From: Verrucomicrobia bacterium SCGC AAA164-M04
Lineage (GTDB): Bacteria > Verrucomicrobiota > Verrucomicrobiae > Verrucomicrobiales > Akkermansiaceae
Direction of reading: 5' to 3'
Length of the DNA stretch: 14,130 bases
Assembly (NCBI GenBank): GCA_000383735.1
Contig: KB912123.1
Span: forward strand, 1 to 14,130
Part shown: one piece after another, positions 13,966-14,130 of the stretch
Numbering within the stretch: position 1 is the first letter of the stretch
Layout: each line of letters opens with the position of its first letter
The notes under the pieces: model-generated
Database searches by the model: none
The model's input: the letters and a program-made list of their open reading frames with translations, nothing else
What the model was told of the DNA's origin: nothing
Made by a program: the position numbers and the translations under genes

Positions 13966-14130
13966 TCCTTTAGGAGCTTGCTTGAAGTTTTTACGAATAG
14001 TCTTGAGCGCCTCTTCTTTGCTAAAGGCCTTCATCCTAGAGTTAGCTTTACGCCTTTCATTGTAGTATTCAGCACGAGCTCTTTGCTTTTCAGCAGCTGG
14101 CACAGAAGACCTTCTCTCTATAACCTTGAA
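13963..14130 (-). CDS. C-terminal end of an unidentified upstream structural-operon gene (partial)
   Basis: The frame is open from the window edge (14130) and ends with TAA overlapping the ATG of D (TAATG). It encodes 55 residues, strongly basic and helical in character, with stretches such as RRSSVPAAEKQRARAEYYNE and ending KTIRKNFKQAPKG. The fused stop/start and common direction mark it as the gene just upstream of D in the operon. By T7 synteny it would sit where a tail-tube or adaptor protein would be expected, but the fragment is too short to name. Evidence that it is real is the uninterrupted frame up to the coupled stop. Confidence 0.6.
   Translation of the reverse strand, partial: FKVIERRSSVPAAEKQRARAEYYNERRKANSRMKAFSKEEALKTIRKNFKQAPKG

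Overview
This window is almost entirely coding and looks like the tail and ejection-protein module of a tailed, podovirus-type phage. No ribosomal, metabolic or tRNA genes are seen. The supporting signs are five very tightly packed, co-directional structural-type genes; an Ala/Gln-rich small internal protein; a middle protein ending in a glucosaminidase (GH73-type) lysin domain; a giant multidomain protein with a zincin motif and a polyvalent-protein-type domain; and a 1556-residue beta-rich protein whose motifs recall, from memory, the large nozzle ('muzzle') proteins of crAss-like and related Bacteroidota phages. Host assignment to Bacteroidota is only an inference from that resemblance. One junction has a clear AAGGA Shine-Dalgarno; the others rely mainly on overlapping stop and start codons.

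Layout as given. On the + strand, 1-1137 is protein A, lacking its first four codons. 1134-3596 is protein B. 3598 to about 9194 is protein C, cut off before its natural end and followed by a spurious tail to 9225. On the - strand, 14130-13963 is the C-terminal end of an upstream gene E, 13963-9293 is protein D, and 9293 to about 9187 is the first 36 codons of protein A again. There is no intergenic stretch over 1 nt except at the artificial junction, and I see no promoter, terminator, tRNA or CRISPR.

The most important observation is that the two halves face each other across a perfect 95-bp inverted repeat (1-95 versus 9187-9281). Protein A begins at the end of D on the - strand, is broken after codon 36, and continues in frame from base 1 on the + strand. 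Inverting one half and overlapping the repeat gives a single 14,035-bp colinear operon, E'-D-A-B-C', with every start coupled to the preceding stop (TAATG, TAATG, ATGA, TGACATG). The break lies at an 8-bp palindrome, AGAGCTCT. This is best explained by a fold-back amplification chimera and/or an assembly-graph artefact. A real inversion is possible but less likely, because it would destroy two structural genes.

Read in the repaired order, the genes parallel the T7 arrangement of tail tube/nozzle (gp11, gp12) followed by internal virion proteins (gp14, gp15, gp16). D would form the tail nozzle. A, B and C would be packaged inside the capsid and ejected into the cell, with B cutting peptidoglycan and C carrying a protease-like domain and domains of unknown role. 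This functional reading is inferred from synteny and motifs; no database search was possible.
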